Made by a program: the position numbers and the translations under genes
Shown: positions 38,490-47,084 of the stretch, piece after piece
Position numbering within the stretch: position 1 is the stretch's first letter
Layout: each line of letters opens with the position of its first letter
DNA from: Pseudomonadota bacterium
GTDB taxonomy: Bacteria > Desulfobacterota > Desulfobacteria > Desulfobacterales > JAHIVH01
Reading direction: 5' to 3'
DNA: 64,000 bases
Assembly (NCBI GenBank): GCA_018816735.1
Contig: JAHIVH010000061.1
Span: 372,001-436,000 of the forward strand
Notes under the pieces: generated by a model
Seen by the model: the letters and a program-made list of their open reading frames with translations, nothing else
Database searches by the model: none
What the model was told of the DNA's origin: nothing

Positions 38490-38504
38490 TCGTTACCCAA
38501 AAAT

Positions 38505-38547
38505 AAACCCGGTCTCCCTCTTTTTGTTTTTCGGGGAAACCGGGTTT
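38505..38547. terminator. Bidirectional terminator between phaC and phasins
   Basis: AAACCCGGTCTCCCT pairs with GGGGAAACCGGGTTT around a T-rich loop, giving a long GC-rich stem with A/T-rich edges on both sides. It ends the convergent phaC and phasin transcripts. Confidence 0.75.
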
Positions 38548-38594
38548 TCAGTCAGCTTGTCAAACCCTGCCAGATTTGAACTGAACCGCTATAA

Positions 38595-38858
38595 TCAGTG
38601 AGCGACGATATCGCCGGCTTTGCTGAATCCTTCATCTACGATTTTCTTCAGCTGAACCCTGCCATCCTTAAGGTTCTTTGACCACTTGCCAACCTCTTGC
38701 CGCCACTCTTCAGGAACATTCAGATATCTGTCAAGAATTGAATTGGTCAGTTCCTCTGTGTTGTCCTGGTATCTGACCAGCAAGTTAAATGCGTTATCAA
38801 AAATCGTTTTCTGAAATCCCAGTGCTTGTTTGAAAATATGTGTATTTGTATGTGCCAT
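38595..38858 (-). CDS. Phasin-like PHA granule protein, copy 2
   Basis: 87-residue helical protein. The N-terminal GFQKTIFDNAFNLL is the amphipathic phasin-type helix, and EEWRQEVGKWSKNL follows. It probably coats PHA granules and limits their size. It is a paralogue of the upstream phasin (RIQKTVFNSAFN), 14 bases away in the same operon, with a TAAGGAGG site. It is shorter than typical phasins of about 110-180 residues. Confidence 0.8.
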   Translation of the reverse strand: MAHTNTHIFKQALGFQKTIFDNAFNLLVRYQDNTEELTNSILDRYLNVPEEWRQEVGKWSKNLKDGRVQLKKIVDEGFSKAGDIVAH

Positions 38859-38872
38859 GGTAAACCTCCTTA

Positions 38873-39145
38873 TTATCGGTTACTTTGGGGTACGGTTCGT
38901 TTTACGGTTTCAAAACAAAGGCTTTCAAATTTATCAAGTCCCTCATTTACAGATTCTCTGTAGTTCTCCCGAAACGTGTCGCCATAAACCCTGAATTTGT
39001 TAATATAATCGCTGTACTGCGATGGTACATTCACTGTTATTATTGATCCAAGTCTTTCAGCAACCAAATTGGTAATGTTAAATGCTGAATTGAAAACTGT
39101 CTTTTGAATTCTGAACGAATTTTTTATAAATGATTCAATTGCCAT
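38873..39145 (-). CDS. Phasin-like PHA granule protein, copy 1
   Basis: 90-residue helical protein with RIQKTVFNSAFNITN near the N-terminus and a long C-terminal amphipathic helix with EGLDKFESLCFETVKR. The start at 39145 follows ACAGGAGGGATTT; ATGs further upstream are rejected because they overlap the promoter zone. First gene of a two-phasin operon with its own sigma-70-type promoter, so phasins and synthases are separately controlled. Confidence 0.78.
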   Translation of the reverse strand: MAIESFIKNSFRIQKTVFNSAFNITNLVAERLGSIITVNVPSQYSDYINKFRVYGDTFRENYRESVNEGLDKFESLCFETVKRTVPQSNR

Positions 39146-39186
39146 AAATCCCTCCTGTTTTTTGCCATCAGTTGTTCTTGACATAT

Positions 39187-39214
39187 AAGATAGATATTTT
39201 TGGGAGGTTGTCAA
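39187..39214 (-). promoter_or_regulatory. Sigma-70-type promoter of the phasin operon
   Basis: A perfect -35 TTGACA (39209-39214) and a -10 TATCTT (39187-39192) separated by 16 bases on the minus strand. It predicts a start near 39180, about 35 bases before the first phasin codon. Confidence 0.6.
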
Positions 39215-39435
39215 TCATTTTTTTTGCATTGCAGCATTTATTTTTAAATATCGTTTTATTCTATTTTATTAGCATCATACAAAATATATATGAGGCATTC
39301 TCCCTATTTTTTCACGTTGTGATTCAATATATTTGACGCGTTGCATCAAAGGGTAATCCCCATAGGATAAAAGCAGTGGCGTGACAGGATATATTTAACC
39401 GGAAGGCACAAATTGAAAACAAACACGATGGAAAG

Positions 39436-39455
39436 GCCGGGGAACGCGCCCCGGC
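39436..39455 (-). terminator. GC-rich hairpin after the small zinc-ribbon gene
   Basis: A perfect 7-bp stem GCCGGGG / CCCCGGC with a 6-base loop, 9 bases after the stop codon of the minus-strand gene. The T-rich tail is short (CTTTCC), so termination is likely but not certain. Confidence 0.6.
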
Positions 39456-39464
39456 AAATATCAA

Positions 39465-39686
39465 TCAGACTTCAAAATCAATCCACATATCAGCTTCGTT
39501 GCCGCAACTGATACATGTTCCGGTTCCTTTGACCTTAATCTTTTTTCTGGCAGGTTCATTTTTTCCTTCAACAGCCGCTTCCTCATCATCAAAATCATCC
39601 GGCATTGAACATTCAAAATCCATTTCCGCTTCATTCCCACAGTTCTGACAGACACACTCATGTTTAATTATTTTTTTTTGAGTCAT
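39465..39686 (-). CDS. Small two-knuckle zinc-ribbon protein
   Basis: 73 residues. Two similar CxxCGNEA knuckles (CVCQNCGNEAEMDFEC and CISCGNEADMWIDF) flank an acidic and basic middle part. It may bind one zinc ion. A GGAGGTGA-like site precedes the start. No family name recognised. It lies in a group of small redox or metal proteins, next to a glutaredoxin-like gene. Confidence 0.7.
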   Translation of the reverse strand: MTQKKIIKHECVCQNCGNEAEMDFECSMPDDFDDEEAAVEGKNEPARKKIKVKGTGTCISCGNEADMWIDFEV

Positions 39687-39736
39687 GATTCACCTCCACG
39701 TTATAAATGATTCGACCGATATATCAATTGTTGCTT

Positions 39737-39997
39737 TTATCCGGACAGATGATCAACCGCATCTAAAATTTCTTTTTCCCTATACCCCACAATGACCTTG
39801 TCACCAATCACAAGCGTCGGAAAGGATCGCTTGGGATTAATGTTTTTGAGATCAGCCAAAACGGTTTTTCGGTCTTCTTTTTCAAGCCTATCCACATCGA
39901 CAAAATCAAACGGGCACCCGCACTCTTCTAACAGTTTTTTTGCTGTTTTACAATGACTGCAGGTACTAAGCGAGTATAACTTTACAGAAACTGGCAT
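39737..39997 (-). CDS. Glutaredoxin-like protein
   Basis: 86-residue thioredoxin-fold protein. The active site STCSHCKTAKKLLEE has a CxxC pair (CSHC), and the cis-Pro loop is FPTLVIGD. It is in the NrdH/glutaredoxin-like group that reduces disulfides. The ATG at 39997 is preferred over 40003 because GGAG lies eight bases before it. Partners (a reductase) are not in the window. Confidence 0.85.
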   Translation of the reverse strand: MPVSVKLYSLSTCSHCKTAKKLLEECGCPFDFVDVDRLEKEDRKTVLADLKNINPKRSFPTLVIGDKVIVGYREKEILDAVDHLSG

Positions 39998-40586
39998 AAT
40001 CATTTCTCCATTCCCAAGCGAATATTAACAACCAATTTGAAACGTGAAACCCAAAATTCAATAAATTTTATATCAAAATCCATGCCATACAATTCATGAA
40101 TCACATCAAGACGAAAGAAAGGAATCACAGACCAAAGGCAGGTATTTTTATTCTTCAGGCACGCCATTTGAGCATGGGGATTACTATCTGGCCGTCTTTG
40201 CGATACAGATTTGTATCATAATTCTCAAGTTAAATTGGCAAAATGAGCCAATTTAAAAAGCATTGCTTTTTTCAAGTCCATATAAAAATAATCGTATTAG
40301 TATTTACATGAAGTATTTCTTTTTGTACAGAATTGATTTTCCATTCTGAAATGATGGTTTTATATCATGCACACAGTACGATAGCAGCCTTCTATTCGCT
40401 TTTAGGCCATCACCGGCGTGTGATGAATGGATTGATACGCTGGCACAAATTTTGATAGAGCTTGGGGTAAATCATTGGCTTACAGGAAATCTTAAAAACA
40501 AAATTTCATTGTTTCCTGTTGCGTGAGTCTGGCAGAGTGGGCTATTGATCATAAAAACCGACAAATCAGAGAAAGGAGGAGACAAA
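39998..40586. other. Intergenic region upstream of rubredoxin
   Basis: About 590 bases with no convincing gene. It includes a run of three hairpins at 40202-40273, listed separately. Otherwise AT-rich DNA with no repeat or tRNA seen. Confidence 0.45.
40202..40273. other. Cluster of three short perfect hairpins
   Basis: GATACA-GATT-TGTATC (40202-40217), TAAATTGGC-N7-GCCAATTTA (40231-40255), and AAAAGCA-T-TGCTTTT ending in T6 (about 40256-40273). Together they resemble the body and terminator of a small RNA on the plus strand, or a stacked operator. No promoter was identified, so the call is weak. Confidence 0.35.
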
Positions 40587-40745
40587 ATGGATAAGTATGA
40601 ATGCCCATGCGGCTATGTGTATGACCCGGAGGTGGGAGATCCGGATAACAATATTCCAGCAGGGACGGCATTTGAAGATTTACCCGATGATTGGGTTTGC
40701 CCCAAGTGTGATGCGGAAAAAGATTTTTTTGAAAAAATGGAATAA
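40587..40745 (+). CDS. Rubredoxin with a shortened first knuckle
   Basis: 52-residue one-iron electron carrier. The second knuckle is normal in spacing (CPKC) and the middle [14 protein letters not shown] is classic. The first knuckle is CPCG, one residue shorter than the usual CxxCG, and the second lacks the usual Gly after Cys (CPKCD). The DNA reads this clearly. Start at 40587 after AGGAGGAGACAA. Iron binding is still likely, but the redox potential could be shifted. It lies before two cytochrome genes. Confidence 0.88.
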   Translation: MDKYECPCGYVYDPEVGDPDNNIPAGTAFEDLPDDWVCPKCDAEKDFFEKME

Positions 40746-40846
40746 CCTGCCGTATTTTGACTGGCGGTAATTCAGATCATGTGGTATCAGATCGGTTTAA
40801 CATTGTCAGACTTGAATAACCATGCTTAAAAAAAATCAGGTGGAAC

Positions 40847-42208
40847 ATGAAAACCGATCTGTACCCATGTATTCGAATTTTATTATTAATTTGTCTTTTT
40901 CTTGTTTCAGGCACACCTCATGTATCTGGAAATCCTTTAAAAATAGATCAGTTTATCTCCCCGGAAACCTGTGGGGACTGTCATGGTGATATTTATCATC
41001 AATGGAAGCAATCCATGCATAATCTTTCCCACCATGACCCTGTTTACTTAGGCCTGTCCACGTTTATTTTAACAGGCCTTCAGGATAAAAATGAGATTGA
41101 TGAAGCAGAATCCTGTGTCAAATGCCATACGCCTGTCGGCAACATTACCGGCTACCCCGAAAAATCATCAGATGACAGAAAAAAGATCCCTGAAATCGCC
41201 ACCTATGGGATTCAGTGTGATTACTGCCATTCTGCGACAGGGGCCAAAAAACCTTATAACAATGGATTGGTTTTGAGCCCTGGAAATGGTGAGAATGATC
41301 CGGGGATAAAACGCGGACCATTTAAAAACTCCGAATCCAGCTTTCATGACACGGCATTTTCAGAATTCCATACCCGCTCGGAAATTTGCGGAACCTGTCA
41401 TAATGTCAAGCATGTGGCGTTCAACACAGACCTAGAAACCACATATGACGAATGGAAAAATGGCCCCTATTATTCTGAAGATGAAGGGAAAATCGTTCTT
41501 TGCCAGGATTGCCACATGTATCAGCGTCCCGGCATACCGGCCACAGGCTCCACAAAACGACCGATGAATCCGGGGACTGCCGCAGATGACGGCCCGTCAA
41601 GAGAACATATCTTCACCCATTATTTCGTTGGCGCCAATGCGTTTGTACCCGGTCAATTCGGCAATGCCGAGAAAAATAAAATGGCCGAAGAAAGGCTTAA
41701 GCATGCCGCCACGCTTTCCATAGTATCTCAAGATATCCACCAGGGCCATTTTGACATTATCATTTTGAACAATGGCGCCGGCCATAAACTGCCCACAGGA
41801 TTAACCGATGTCCGGCAGATGTGGCTTGAGGTTACTGTTTTGGACGAAAAAGGGAGTACACTGCTATCTTCCGGTGAACCGGATAAAAGCGGTTATCTCA
41901 AGGACGGAACCCTGATTTATAATACAATCTTTGGAGATGGCAGGGGTAACCCTGTTCCAAACATTTCCAAGGCCAGGGAAATTTTAAAAGACAACAGAAT
42001 TCCGCCCCGGCAATCGGCAAAAGAAACTTACGCCATCACGCAAAAGAATTGGGAATCCTTAAAAATTAAAGCCAGGCTTCTATACAGAAGTGCGCCTCAG
42101 AAAATTCTCGATACGGTATTGGGAGATAAAACAGTTAAACTGCCGATCATCGTTATGGCAGAAACAGAAAAAGAAATCAAACGCCAGAAGGAGAAATCAG
42201 ATATATGA
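40847..42208 (+). CDS. Five-haem periplasmic cytochrome c (c554-like)
   Basis: 453 residues with an N-terminal signal peptide. Five CxxCH haem sites are visible: CGDCH, CVKCH, CDYCH, CGTCH and CQDCH, all in the first half. This layout is like cytochrome c554-type proteins. The C-terminal half (about 250-453) has no haem site and looks like a beta-rich domain. It should carry electrons in the periplasm. It overlaps the next cytochrome gene by four bases (ATGA), so the two are coupled. Redox partners are unknown. Confidence 0.88.
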   Translation: MKTDLYPCIRILLLICLFLVSGTPHVSGNPLKIDQFISPETCGDCHGDIYHQWKQSMHNLSHHDPVYLGLSTFILTGLQDKNEIDEAESCVKCHTPVGNITGYPEKSSDDRKKIPEIATYGIQCDYCHSATGAKKPYNNGLVLSPGNGENDPGIKRGPFKNSESSFHDTAFSEFHTRSEICGTCHNVKHVAFNTDLETTYDEWKNGPYYSEDEGKIVLCQDCHMYQRPGIPATGSTKRPMNPGTAADDGPSREHIFTHYFVGANAFVPGQFGNAEKNKMAEERLKHAATLSIVSQDIHQGHFDIIILNNGAGHKLPTGLTDVRQMWLEVTVLDEKGSTLLSSGEPDKSGYLKDGTLIYNTIFGDGRGNPVPNISKAREILKDNRIPPRQSAKETYAITQKNWESLKIKARLLYRSAPQKILDTVLGDKTVKLPIIVMAETEKEIKRQKEKSDI

Positions 42209-42543
42209 AAACGTCATTATGGATGTTGTTTGTGATTTTTCTTGTATTTATTTTTGTGTCAGCCGGTCCCTCTGAAAACAAAGGTGCCCCGGATATTTCA
42301 ATTGGCGCAGAAAGTAAGGGCCAGGTCGCTTTCCCTCATAAAACGCATCAGGACACATTAAAAGAGTGCGATACGTGCCACAGCCTTTTCCCCAAAGAGC
42401 CCAATAGCATCCAAAAGCTGATTGGAGAAGGAAAACTTCAGAAAAAACAGGTCATGAACCATTGCCGTGACTGCCACAAGGAAAAAACGGCTGCTGGCGA
42501 AAAAGCAGGGCCGACAAGTTGCGCCACGTGTCATCCGAAGTAA
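42205..42543 (+). CDS. Three-haem class III cytochrome (c3/c7-like)
   Basis: 112 residues with a signal peptide (MKTSLWMLFVIFLVFIFVSA). Three haem sites CDTCH, CRDCH and CATCH, with an early FPHKTH and MNH supplying distal His ligands, as in triheme c7. It is the small partner of the five-haem cytochrome and translationally coupled to it. It converges with the histidine kinase gene. Confidence 0.88.
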   Translation: MKTSLWMLFVIFLVFIFVSAGPSENKGAPDISIGAESKGQVAFPHKTHQDTLKECDTCHSLFPKEPNSIQKLIGEGKLQKKQVMNHCRDCHKEKTAAGEKAGPTSCATCHPK

Positions 42544-42553
42544 AAACGATTAA

Positions 42554-44113
42554 CTATCTCGACATCATTTCCGAAGGCGAGTCAGTGATCGGCAAAGATA
42601 CTGTAAATGTGGTTCCTGCGGCAGAGCTGCCTTTTAAATGGATGTAACCGCCCAGTTTCCGGATAATGCCACGACAGACCGAAAGCCCCAGGCCGGTGCC
42701 CTTGCCTTGCCCTTTTGTGGTAAAAAACGGTTCGAAAATGCGGGACTGAATATGTTCTGGAATGCCAGGGCCATCATCCTGAACGGTGACCAGCAAATAC
42801 CCCGGCAATTTATCCCTTTGAACGCTGATGCGGACATTTCCACCCGGACTCAACGCATCAACGGCATTTAAAATCAGGTTGACAAACACCTGTTTCAACA
42901 TCTGCTCATCTCCATGGATCCGGGGAAGGTTTTCTTCAAACTCGACATCGAGTTTTATTTTGGCAAGCCTGACCTGATTGGCGACCAGGCGAACCGAATC
43001 GTTCACAATTTCGTCAATGTTTAACGGTTTGATAAGGGTTTCACTCTCTCTTGCAAAATCCAGCAGATCTTTGACAATCCTCTGCGACCGCTCTGTTTCG
43101 TTGATGAGATCATCGATCATCTCCAATTTTTCGTCTTCAGAAATTTCTTTAAAATCCTCCTTTAGCATGGAGGCTGTCAGCAACGTATTATTCAAAGGAT
43201 TGTTCAGTTCGTGCGCCACGCCTGCCACCAGCGTGCCAATGGCTCTCAGTTTGTGGGATTCCAGAAGAATCTCATGCCGGTGATTCAGTTCTTTTGTCAT
43301 CCGGTTAAAGGCTTCCGCCAGTTTGGTGAATTCGTCCCTGTATTTCCGAACCGGAACGATAGGTGAGAAATCGCCTTCGCCGATTCGCTTCGTATAATCC
43401 ATAAAGCGTTTAAGGGTCAGAATGACCTGGCGAACCAGCGAGTTGACAACAAACACAACCAAAATCAGTAAAACAAAAATAAAATAGAGAGGCACCCGCT
43501 TGGCCAGCAACAGCATCCGCGCCACACTGCTTCTCTCCTTTTTTACAATTTCCTCAGCAAAGGAGACCATCTGGCTGCCGTATTCCCGAAGCATAGGCAC
43601 GAGTTTTTCTCTGTCCTGGTCATTCTCCACGTCACCCAGAAGTGCAAGCTGATCATGATACTTGGCCATATAAATAATCATTTTGTTAAAGTGCTCTTTT
43701 CCAAGAATCGCTTCAATCGTGCGATTATGTTCTTTGAGAATCGTATTCGCCTTTTTTATATGCTCCAATGCGTCGTTCAGATCCGTACTATAAAGCAGAT
43801 AGTTTTTTTCAAACCGGCGGGCTTGTTGAATTTCTACCATATAATTGTCTGTGATTTCCAGAAAATCTATTTTATGTTCAAGTTGCGTCAGTATCCAGTA
43901 CGACCAGCTGGTGATGGCACAGCAGAAAATAAAAAAAAGCGAAAACGAAATGGTAATTTTGGCGCGAATGCTTTTTTGAGGCCGATTTCTTAACGGAATA
44001 TTATCCGGATCTTCCTGATCATTAATGGTTTTTTTGTCTTTGTTAAAAAAATTCGGTTTCATGGACCGTCTTTCTTTTTTCGGGTTCATGCCAGAATACG
44101 CTATGATTTTCAT
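42554..44113 (-). CDS. Sensor histidine kinase with HAMP domain
   Basis: 519-residue membrane kinase. Two membrane segments (about 55-77 and 205-225) flank a helical extracytoplasmic sensor of the four-helix-bundle type. A HAMP domain (about 225-285), a HisKA domain with phospho-acceptor His301 in GVAHELNNPL, and a HATPase_c domain (GGNVRISV, DDGPGIP, GKGTGLGLSV) follow. The start is uncertain: ATG codons at 44113, 44089 and 44059 are all possible. It is the last gene of the large minus operon and probably pairs with the NtrC-type regulator at 52510 or the receiver at 46658. Confidence 0.9.
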   Translation of the reverse strand: MKIIAYSGMNPKKERRSMKPNFFNKDKKTINDQEDPDNIPLRNRPQKSIRAKITISFSLFFIFCCAITSWSYWILTQLEHKIDFLEITDNYMVEIQQARRFEKNYLLYSTDLNDALEHIKKANTILKEHNRTIEAILGKEHFNKMIIYMAKYHDQLALLGDVENDQDREKLVPMLREYGSQMVSFAEEIVKKERSSVARMLLLAKRVPLYFIFVLLILVVFVVNSLVRQVILTLKRFMDYTKRIGEGDFSPIVPVRKYRDEFTKLAEAFNRMTKELNHRHEILLESHKLRAIGTLVAGVAHELNNPLNNTLLTASMLKEDFKEISEDEKLEMIDDLINETERSQRIVKDLLDFARESETLIKPLNIDEIVNDSVRLVANQVRLAKIKLDVEFEENLPRIHGDEQMLKQVFVNLILNAVDALSPGGNVRISVQRDKLPGYLLVTVQDDGPGIPEHIQSRIFEPFFTTKGQGKGTGLGLSVCRGIIRKLGGYIHLKGSSAAGTTFTVSLPITDSPSEMMSR

Positions 44114-44136
44114 TCACCCTTATATAATAAATACAA

Positions 44137-46623
44137 TCAGGAAAATATACTGTATTTTCCATCCAGGAAATAGCTGGCATACCGTGTGATATCAGAATCG
44201 CGTTTAAGAACAGCATCAAGCTGCCTGGCGCAAACCATTAACCGTCCGAGAACCCAAAGGGCCTTTTCTGAATCTGCCCTTGAATATTTTCTCATCCAGG
44301 CGGTCACCAAATCGCCCTGCTGCTCAACACCAAACCCTGATGCCCGCAGGATCTGTTCCAGAAAACGGGCACGCCGGATTCTATTATCATCGCCCGCGCC
44401 ACCGCCTCTGAATCTGAAATGAACATGATTGTTTTCCGATCCATCCCCCACCATGGCGTCTACCATGGCATAGTGGTAAGCGAATCTTGCATTGATGTTC
44501 ATATAATCTTTTGCGACAATAACGTAGTTCTTGTCTGAAGCGCGCCTGGGCCCTCTGTGCCCTCCCAGCACTGTTTCCTTGAAATCCGACGGCATGCCTG
44601 CCATTTCCTTGTCCCATCGTTCCGGCCAGCCCAATTCCTTATCCGACATCCCGTGCCATAAGGCCAGAAATGGTATGCTTGCCACATCTTCAGGCCTGAC
44701 TTTTTTCATATCCCCGTGAATGGATTTGTCAAGATCAATCAAATAAAACTCAACAGGCAAATCTGTCTGAAGTACTTTTCCCTTATGAAGGAAACCACGC
44801 TTTTGGGTGTCGCCAAATCCAAACATGGAACGAACCGCCATCTCATGCATAAATCGCAGTGTATCATGGACGGACTGGCATGATTTGGGCTTGAATGATG
44901 GGGCGTCCGGGTCCAGAAGGTTTAACCTCAAAACAAGCTCCGAAAGCGGGCCGGATTTCTTGTCCTGTTTCCTGGATGCAATTCTGGCAAGTCCCCTCTC
45001 CCGGATATCCTGCCATCTGACACCCGTATATATGGTTCTTTTGGTTGCATTGACACTCAATATATTTTTCCCGGAAAGTATCTTTGCATTTTTACCCAGC
45101 CTGAAAATACATGGCACGGAAAATTCTCTCACCAATGTGGCAAGATGTCCAACCGGATTTCCTTCCATCACCAGTAGTGCTGAAATCTTAGGCAGGATGA
45201 CCGCAAGCTCCGGCTTGGGTTTTTCCACAAGGACAATCGCGCCTTCGGGCAGTTCAGATGCATTGAACGTGTCTTCCAAAAAATATAAAGGCCCTTCGGC
45301 CCGGCCCGGGAAAATAGTAATCCCGCCCTCGAGAAAGGGCAGTTCGTCTTTTCTTTTTGCCAGATTTACAGCTGTTTCTTCACCGGTCTTTTTCATTTTT
45401 AAAGGGCGCGCCTGAAGAAACCATGCCTTTCCATTCTGATCAATCGCCCATTCCATATCCAGTTCATAGCCGAAAATGACGGCAGCCTTGATTGCCAATT
45501 CGGCAATTTCAAGCAGTTTGTCCGCATGAATATAGGATATGGACGCATCTTTATCCGCATCTCCCTCGGCAGGTATTATTTTTTCCAGTTCCGGATATGC
45601 GCCTTTTGAAAAGATAAAAGTATCTGCGCGTTCTTCCCCTCTGACCATTCCGTGCGCGAGCCCCGGTACAGAATTAATGATCATTTTTTGTGCATTCTGA
45701 TGTTCAAAATCGGCGGTATAGACAACACCTGCCGCAACCGGTTCAATCATCGGCATAAAGAGAACGGCCATGGGCGTGTCGATTTCCCGCAATCCGGTGT
45801 GGATTCTGTATTTTACGGCATGATCGGTAAACCGGCTGGCAAGCACTTCCTTATAGGCGCTCAACAGCCGATCGGTTTCAATCTGGAGTTCAGTATCAAA
45901 TTGCCCTGCAAATGAATACGTGCTGTCTTCGGATACGGCGGACGACCGGACTGCCCAACGCGTATTATTGGAAATTTCAGCAACACTATCTGCAAAATGA
46001 TATATTTCTTCTGCAATATTTTCAGGAATAACTGCTTCTCTGATCCATTTCCGGATCGTACGGGTTCTCAACCGGAACTGGTCCTGATCTGTAGTCACAT
46101 CGATATTGTTCAAAAGGAGACGAATACGATGATGCAGATTATCCTGGTCAAGAATTTTTTTATAGGCAGCCGTAGTGACAACAAATCCTGGCGGAACCGA
46201 ATCCTTGAAATACGTTCCAAGAATCCATGCACCCGCTGCTTTTCCACCAACCAATTTGGCATCAGGTATTTCTTCATGGTCGATCATAAGCGCCAAAGGC
46301 TTTGGCCCTTTTGCCTCATGACTTTTAAACAAGGAATCCGTCTCATTCCTTAAATGAAAAATCGTTTGATATAATTCCCTGTAACGATCTTTTGTTAAAA
46401 GGTTAAGCTCCTGAGCCATAAGGAGAACTTCTGTTATCAGTCTTCTAATTGGTCGTTTTATTCTTTCATCATAGTGGCGGATATGATTTAAATCAGCTTC
46501 AAGGTCGCTCATGATCTGAAGCGCGCTTCCATTTTTATTCAGCAATGACCGAAGCGTTTCATATCGCAACCTGAATTGATAATCCATGTTCGACTGCAAG
46601 CTGGTTTGCGCAATTATAGACAT
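44137..46623 (-). CDS. PEP/pyruvate-binding dikinase-like protein with extra C-terminal domain
   Basis: 828 residues. The N-terminal 110 residues are helical. A PPDK_N-type ATP-grasp part follows (VGGKAAGAWIL, RSSAVSEDSTYSFAGQ, GVVYTADFEH, LQARPLKM). A His domain carries GNPVGHLATLV with His493. The last 270 residues form a distinct domain (AKDYMNINARFAYHY and HVHFRFRGGGAGDDNR) not found in PEP synthase. No PEP-binding barrel. It may pass phosphate from ATP to an unknown acceptor or protein. The start at 46623 has GGGAGG. It sits between a receiver protein and the kinase, suggesting a signalling or regulated metabolic role. Confidence 0.75.
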   Translation of the reverse strand: MSIIAQTSLQSNMDYQFRLRYETLRSLLNKNGSALQIMSDLEADLNHIRHYDERIKRPIRRLITEVLLMAQELNLLTKDRYRELYQTIFHLRNETDSLFKSHEAKGPKPLALMIDHEEIPDAKLVGGKAAGAWILGTYFKDSVPPGFVVTTAAYKKILDQDNLHHRIRLLLNNIDVTTDQDQFRLRTRTIRKWIREAVIPENIAEEIYHFADSVAEISNNTRWAVRSSAVSEDSTYSFAGQFDTELQIETDRLLSAYKEVLASRFTDHAVKYRIHTGLREIDTPMAVLFMPMIEPVAAGVVYTADFEHQNAQKMIINSVPGLAHGMVRGEERADTFIFSKGAYPELEKIIPAEGDADKDASISYIHADKLLEIAELAIKAAVIFGYELDMEWAIDQNGKAWFLQARPLKMKKTGEETAVNLAKRKDELPFLEGGITIFPGRAEGPLYFLEDTFNASELPEGAIVLVEKPKPELAVILPKISALLVMEGNPVGHLATLVREFSVPCIFRLGKNAKILSGKNILSVNATKRTIYTGVRWQDIRERGLARIASRKQDKKSGPLSELVLRLNLLDPDAPSFKPKSCQSVHDTLRFMHEMAVRSMFGFGDTQKRGFLHKGKVLQTDLPVEFYLIDLDKSIHGDMKKVRPEDVASIPFLALWHGMSDKELGWPERWDKEMAGMPSDFKETVLGGHRGPRRASDKNYVIVAKDYMNINARFAYHYAMVDAMVGDGSENNHVHFRFRGGGAGDDNRIRRARFLEQILRASGFGVEQQGDLVTAWMRKYSRADSEKALWVLGRLMVCARQLDAVLKRDSDITRYASYFLDGKYSIFS

Positions 46624-46657
46624 AGTTACATCCTCCCTTACATAAACGTTCAAGTCA

Positions 46658-47038
46658 TCAGGCTCGCAACTCTTTTGATGCGCGTTTTATAATTTCCCTT
46701 AAATCCCCCGGTTTAAACGGCTTGGCGATAAAATCAAAAGCGCCTTTCGAAAGGGCTTCCCTGGCAACTTCAACTGTTGCATAGCCGGTAATGATAATGA
46801 CTTTTGTATGTGGAGACTTGGCATTAATCTGTTCCAATATTTCGATTCCGTCTATTTTTTCCATTCTGATGTCGGTAACGACGATATCAAAAGGCGACTC
46901 GTTGAAACGGGCAAGCGCTTTTTCGCCATCTTCAAATGTCTCAACAATGTCCCCTGTTTTTTCAAGGGCGGGTTTGAGACGCTTGCCAACAATATTTTCA
47001 TCATCTATTACCATTATCTTAAGCTTTTTCTCTTCCAT
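46658..47038 (-). CDS. Receiver-only response regulator (CheY-like)
   Basis: 126 residues, a single receiver domain. The acidic pair is in MVIDDEN, the phospho-acceptor Asp in IVVTDIRM, Thr in IIITGYA, and Lys in AKPFKPGD. No output domain, so it must act by protein contact. It lies between the unknown 325-residue protein and the PEP-binding protein in the large operon. Confidence 0.93.
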   Translation of the reverse strand: MEEKKLKIMVIDDENIVGKRLKPALEKTGDIVETFEDGEKALARFNESPFDIVVTDIRMEKIDGIEILEQINAKSPHTKVIIITGYATVEVAREALSKGAFDFIAKPFKPGDLREIIKRASKELRA

Positions 47039-47084
47039 GGATGATTTTCTCCCTATAGGTTAAACATGGGTATTGACCGGCCAT

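Noticed and set aside
44807-45415. 202-codon plus-strand reading frame
   Set aside because: Antisense shadow of the PEP/pyruvate-binding gene, with no family resemblance.
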